From an uncultured Saprospiraceae bacterium (GTDB lineage: Bacteria; Bacteroidota; Bacteroidia; Chitinophagales; Saprospiraceae): 7,747 bases of DNA. The DNA is taken from NCBI GenBank assembly GCA_937967535.1, contig CALCMV010000156.1, forward strand, positions 1-7,747. Reading direction: 5' to 3'. Below, one piece after another: positions 6,130 through 7,747 of the stretch. How positions within the stretch are numbered: the stretch's first letter is position 1; every line of letters begins with the position of its first letter. Both the position numbers and the translations under genes were made by a program. Below the pieces are notes generated by a model. It worked only from the letters and a program-made list of their open reading frames with translations, did not search any database and was not told the DNA's origin.

Positions 6130-7101
6130 ATGTTCACTGTCCATCATCATCCTCAACGGATTTCCAAATATCAGCTAGACCAATACCTGTCGCAAGGTTG
6201 GTTTAGGATGGGGCAGTCTATTTTCACCTGTCATTTTTTGTATGTGCAAAATAACGTGTATTCGACGGTATGGATACGCCTCAATTTGCATGAGCATGAA
6301 TGGAGCAAAAGCCAACGTAAAGTGACGCGGCGGGTAGAGAAAAAATTTGAAGTGAAGGTACAAAAGGCGGTCTTTGATATTGAAAAAGAACGCTTGTATC
6401 AACGCTACAAAACACGCTTTGAAGAACCCATTGCAGAGAGCATTGAAATATCGCTGATGAATGGTGTAAGGAGCAATATTTATGATACTCGCGAGATAGC
6501 TATTTATGACAAAGGGCAGTTGATAGGCGCGAGTTTTTTTGACTTGGGAGTAAAGGCTACGGCAAGCATCATGGGTATATACGACCCTGATTATGCGAAG
6601 TTTAGCTTGGGGTATTACACGATGTTGAAGGAGATGGAGTTTTCGATACAGACGGGGAAAGATTATTATTATCCGGGATATATCGTGCCGGGTTATGAGC
6701 GTTTTGATTATAAATTGAGAATAGGTGATGTAGATTATTTTTCGCCGGAAACCCGCAATTGGAAATCATTCAAAGAGAATGATATTAATACGCTGCTTTC
6801 CGAACAATTGAAAGAGAAAATGAGGGGCGTATTTGTGCGACTGCAAGAGCGAAAGATTCCCGTCGAAATGATGTTTTTTCCGAGTCCGCCGATGTTGTTT
6901 TCCTTGATTGACCACGTATTTATCAATAGCCCTTTGTGCGTACTTTGTCATCACAAAGATAATGAGGATTATCCTTTGATGATAGATTATGATACCAAAG
7001 CAAATACTTTCCGACTGTATCAGGCAGGCATCGTGCTAAAGTTATTGCATGAAACCAATAATGAGGATGATATGATGAAGGAAGTGATGAAGTGTTACTA
7101 G
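6130..7101 (+). CDS. Arginyl/leucyl-tRNA-protein transferase-like protein (ATE C-terminal domain, GNAT-type fold)
   Basis: A 323-residue protein, probably cytoplasmic, resembling aminoacyl-tRNA-protein transferases (ATE1/Bpt), which add Arg or Leu to protein N-termini and mark them for degradation. The best match is the C-terminal GNAT-like block at about 130-210: LIGASFFDLG, then SIMGIYDPDYAKFSLGYYTMLKEME, then YYYPGYIVPGYERFDYKLRIG, the same order as the family's DP..SLG..., YLGY and M.YK elements. The N-terminal part (12-36) is short and lacks the clear cysteine cluster of eukaryotic ATE1. A late CxxC (C270, C273) followed by two histidines lies in a C-terminal extension. The amino acid donor and target residue cannot be predicted. 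The start is ATG 6130 with an in-frame TAA immediately upstream. A more general N-acyltransferase role is the main alternative. It is transcribed divergently from mqnD. Confidence 0.7.
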   Translation: MFTVHHHPQRISKYQLDQYLSQGWFRMGQSIFTCHFLYVQNNVYSTVWIRLNLHEHEWSKSQRKVTRRVEKKFEVKVQKAVFDIEKERLYQRYKTRFEEPIAESIEISLMNGVRSNIYDTREIAIYDKGQLIGASFFDLGVKATASIMGIYDPDYAKFSLGYYTMLKEMEFSIQTGKDYYYPGYIVPGYERFDYKLRIGDVDYFSPETRNWKSFKENDINTLLSEQLKEKMRGVFVRLQERKIPVEMMFFPSPPMLFSLIDHVFINSPLCVLCHHKDNEDYPLMIDYDTKANTFRLYQAGIVLKLLHETNNEDDMMKEVMKCY

Positions 7102-7105
7102 AACA

Positions 7106-7328
7106 TTTCGCTGATTTTTGAGTGAGAAAATAAGGTTTTTAGTTCATGGTTGATAGTTCATAGTTGATAGTTCATGTTTTTTTTACAATTCTTTGAATGA
7201 CATTTTTTTTATAAATTAATATATTAAAATTTAGTGAAGATATTATCAATAATTAAAATTTTCATATATTTTTATTTTGATTAAAATAATGATTTTAAAT
7301 GTTTTTTCTCGTTTCAAAATCAGCGAAA
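7106..7328. repeat. 223-bp unit bounded by 13-bp perfect inverted repeats
   Basis: TTTCGCTGATTTT at 7106-7118 is the exact reverse complement of AAAATCAGCGAAA at 7316-7328. The arms are less AT-rich than the interior, which carries the 7-bp tandem repeat and AT-rich filler. It begins 4 bp after the stop codon of the transferase-like gene. No flanking direct repeat is visible, so mobility is only a possibility; it may also be a long-range stem in the 3' untranslated region. Confidence 0.5.
7140..7189. repeat. Second copy of the 7-bp repeat family (TAGTTCA/TGGTTGA) with T-run tail
   Basis: Five units (TAGTTCA, TGGTTGA, TAGTTCA, TAGTTGA, TAGTTCA) occupy 7140-7174, followed by TGTTTTTTTTACAAT. 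Unit order and tail match the array at 4491-4557. The similarity continues weakly into TTGAAT. Confidence 0.8.
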
Positions 7329-7336
7329 CCACGGTA

Positions 7337-7375
7337 AAAAATAAAAAAGCATCAAATTCTCTTGGAATTTGATGC
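7337..7375 (-). terminator. Strong hairpin, best read as a minus-strand intrinsic terminator
   Basis: An 11-bp perfect stem (GCATCAAATTC at 7349-7359 against GAATTTGATGC at 7365-7375) has a 5-nt loop. On the minus strand it is followed by TTTTTTATTTTTTACC, a good T-run. On the plus strand the tail is weaker (TTGTAATTTTTA), so it might also end plus-strand read-through from the transferase-like gene about 250 bp upstream. No minus-strand gene is visible to its right within the window. Confidence 0.7.
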
Positions 7376-7406
7376 TTGTAATTTTTATAGCCTTGCTATT
7401 TACAAT

Positions 7407-7593
7407 CTGGACTTTGGACATTGGGGAATTAGGAAATTTGGTATTAGGTAAAGTGTTTTTTATCAAATAATTATAAAATTTAATTAATTGAATATTTTTT
7501 ACCCTAATAAAAATAAAATAACTGATAATCAATTACTTACGATTTAAAACCGAATTTCCCAGTTACCGAATTTCCAAAATGTCCAAAGTCCAG
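7407..7593 (+). mobile_element. 187-bp MITE-like element with 16-bp terminal inverted repeats
   Basis: The ends are CTGGACTTTGGACATT (7407-7422) and AATGTCCAAAGTCCAG (7578-7593), a perfect 16-bp inverted pair, with looser similarity further in (GGAAATTCGG-like words). TTACAAT stands directly outside both ends (7400-7406 and 7594-7600), as a 7-bp target duplication would. The second copy at 1-138 loses similarity exactly at the CTGG/CCAG end, confirming one boundary. The element is AT-rich and has no credible gene, so any mobility would depend on a transposase encoded elsewhere; I do not recognise the family. Confidence 0.7.
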
Positions 7594-7601
7594 TTACAAT
7601 A

Positions 7602-7745
7602 TGTTCGCCAAATTGAGTATTGAGTGTTTTTTGATTATTAATTAAATATAATTTTAATTTGTATTAATTTAAAATTTAATTATTTACAAAAATAAAAATA
7701 AATAAATTACTCGCGTTCGATTTGTAATTTTTAATTTGGCGAACA
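7602..7745. repeat. 144-bp unit bounded by 13-bp perfect inverted repeats
   Basis: TGTTCGCCAAATT at 7602-7614 is the exact reverse complement of AATTTGGCGAACA at 7733-7745. The interior is almost pure A/T with no gene. It follows the 187-bp element by only 8 bp. The right flank is cut by the window end, so a target duplication cannot be tested here. Confidence 0.55.
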
Positions 7746-7747
7746 CA

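Larger units (their letters stand above)
7102..7747. other. Gene-free right end packed with inverted-repeat elements
   Basis: These 646 bp contain no credible protein gene on either strand. They hold, in order, an inverted-repeat unit, inside it a 7-bp tandem repeat, a strong hairpin, a 187-bp MITE-like element and another inverted-repeat unit. The open frame on the minus strand across 7320-7532 is AT-rich sequence running through the hairpin and the element, with no family resemblance. Confidence 0.8.

Noticed and set aside
7320..7532. A 70-residue minus-strand reading frame
   Set aside because: It runs through the hairpin and the repeat element, is rich in Ile, Lys, Asn and Phe as expected of AT-rich non-coding DNA, and resembles no known family.
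1..7544. The inverted terminal copies as ends of one 7.5-kb composite transposon
   Set aside because: The enclosed genes are ordinary chromosomal genes (mqnD among them), no transposase is present, and the right copy is complete with its own two ends and direct repeat, so two independent insertions fit better.

Overview
The window looks like a chromosomal piece of an AT-rich member of the Bacteroidota. The first gene ends in a type A sorting domain of the type IX secretion system (T9SS), which is specific to this phylum. There is a futalosine-pathway menaquinone gene, and no strong Shine-Dalgarno sequences are visible. I cannot name a genus. The mqnD gene makes a lineage using classical menaquinone synthesis less likely.

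Six protein genes are supported. Left to right: a secreted M14 zinc carboxypeptidase with a T9SS tail (+), closed by a hairpin terminator; a class IV (HDAC11-like) histone deacetylase-fold hydrolase (+); a type II haloacid dehalogenase with the complete L-2-haloacid dehalogenase catalytic set (+); a small DUF1801 protein (+); mqnD (-), convergent with DUF1801; and, divergent from mqnD, an arginyl/leucyl-tRNA-protein transferase-like protein (+). They do not form an obvious pathway. Most gaps are 100-220 bp and full of repeats, so each gene is probably its own transcription unit. I see no defence, phage or biosynthetic system.

The unusual part is the intergenic DNA. A 187-bp element at 7407-7593 has 16-bp terminal inverted repeats and a 7-bp direct repeat (TTACAAT) flush against both ends. 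A second copy, cut by the window edge, occupies 1-138 in the opposite orientation with 135 of 138 bases identical. Two further inverted-repeat units (7106-7328 and 7602-7745) and a strong hairpin (7349-7375) share the gene-free right end. These look like small non-autonomous (MITE-like) elements clustered in one gap.

The gaps from the deacetylase gene to the transferase-like gene each carry a short-period tandem repeat: 6-mers, a 7-mer, an 8-mer and a 9-mer. One 7-mer family (TAGTTCA/TGGTTGA) occurs twice, both times directly after a plus-strand stop codon and both times followed by a T-run and ACAAT. The coding genes themselves look intact and ordinary.
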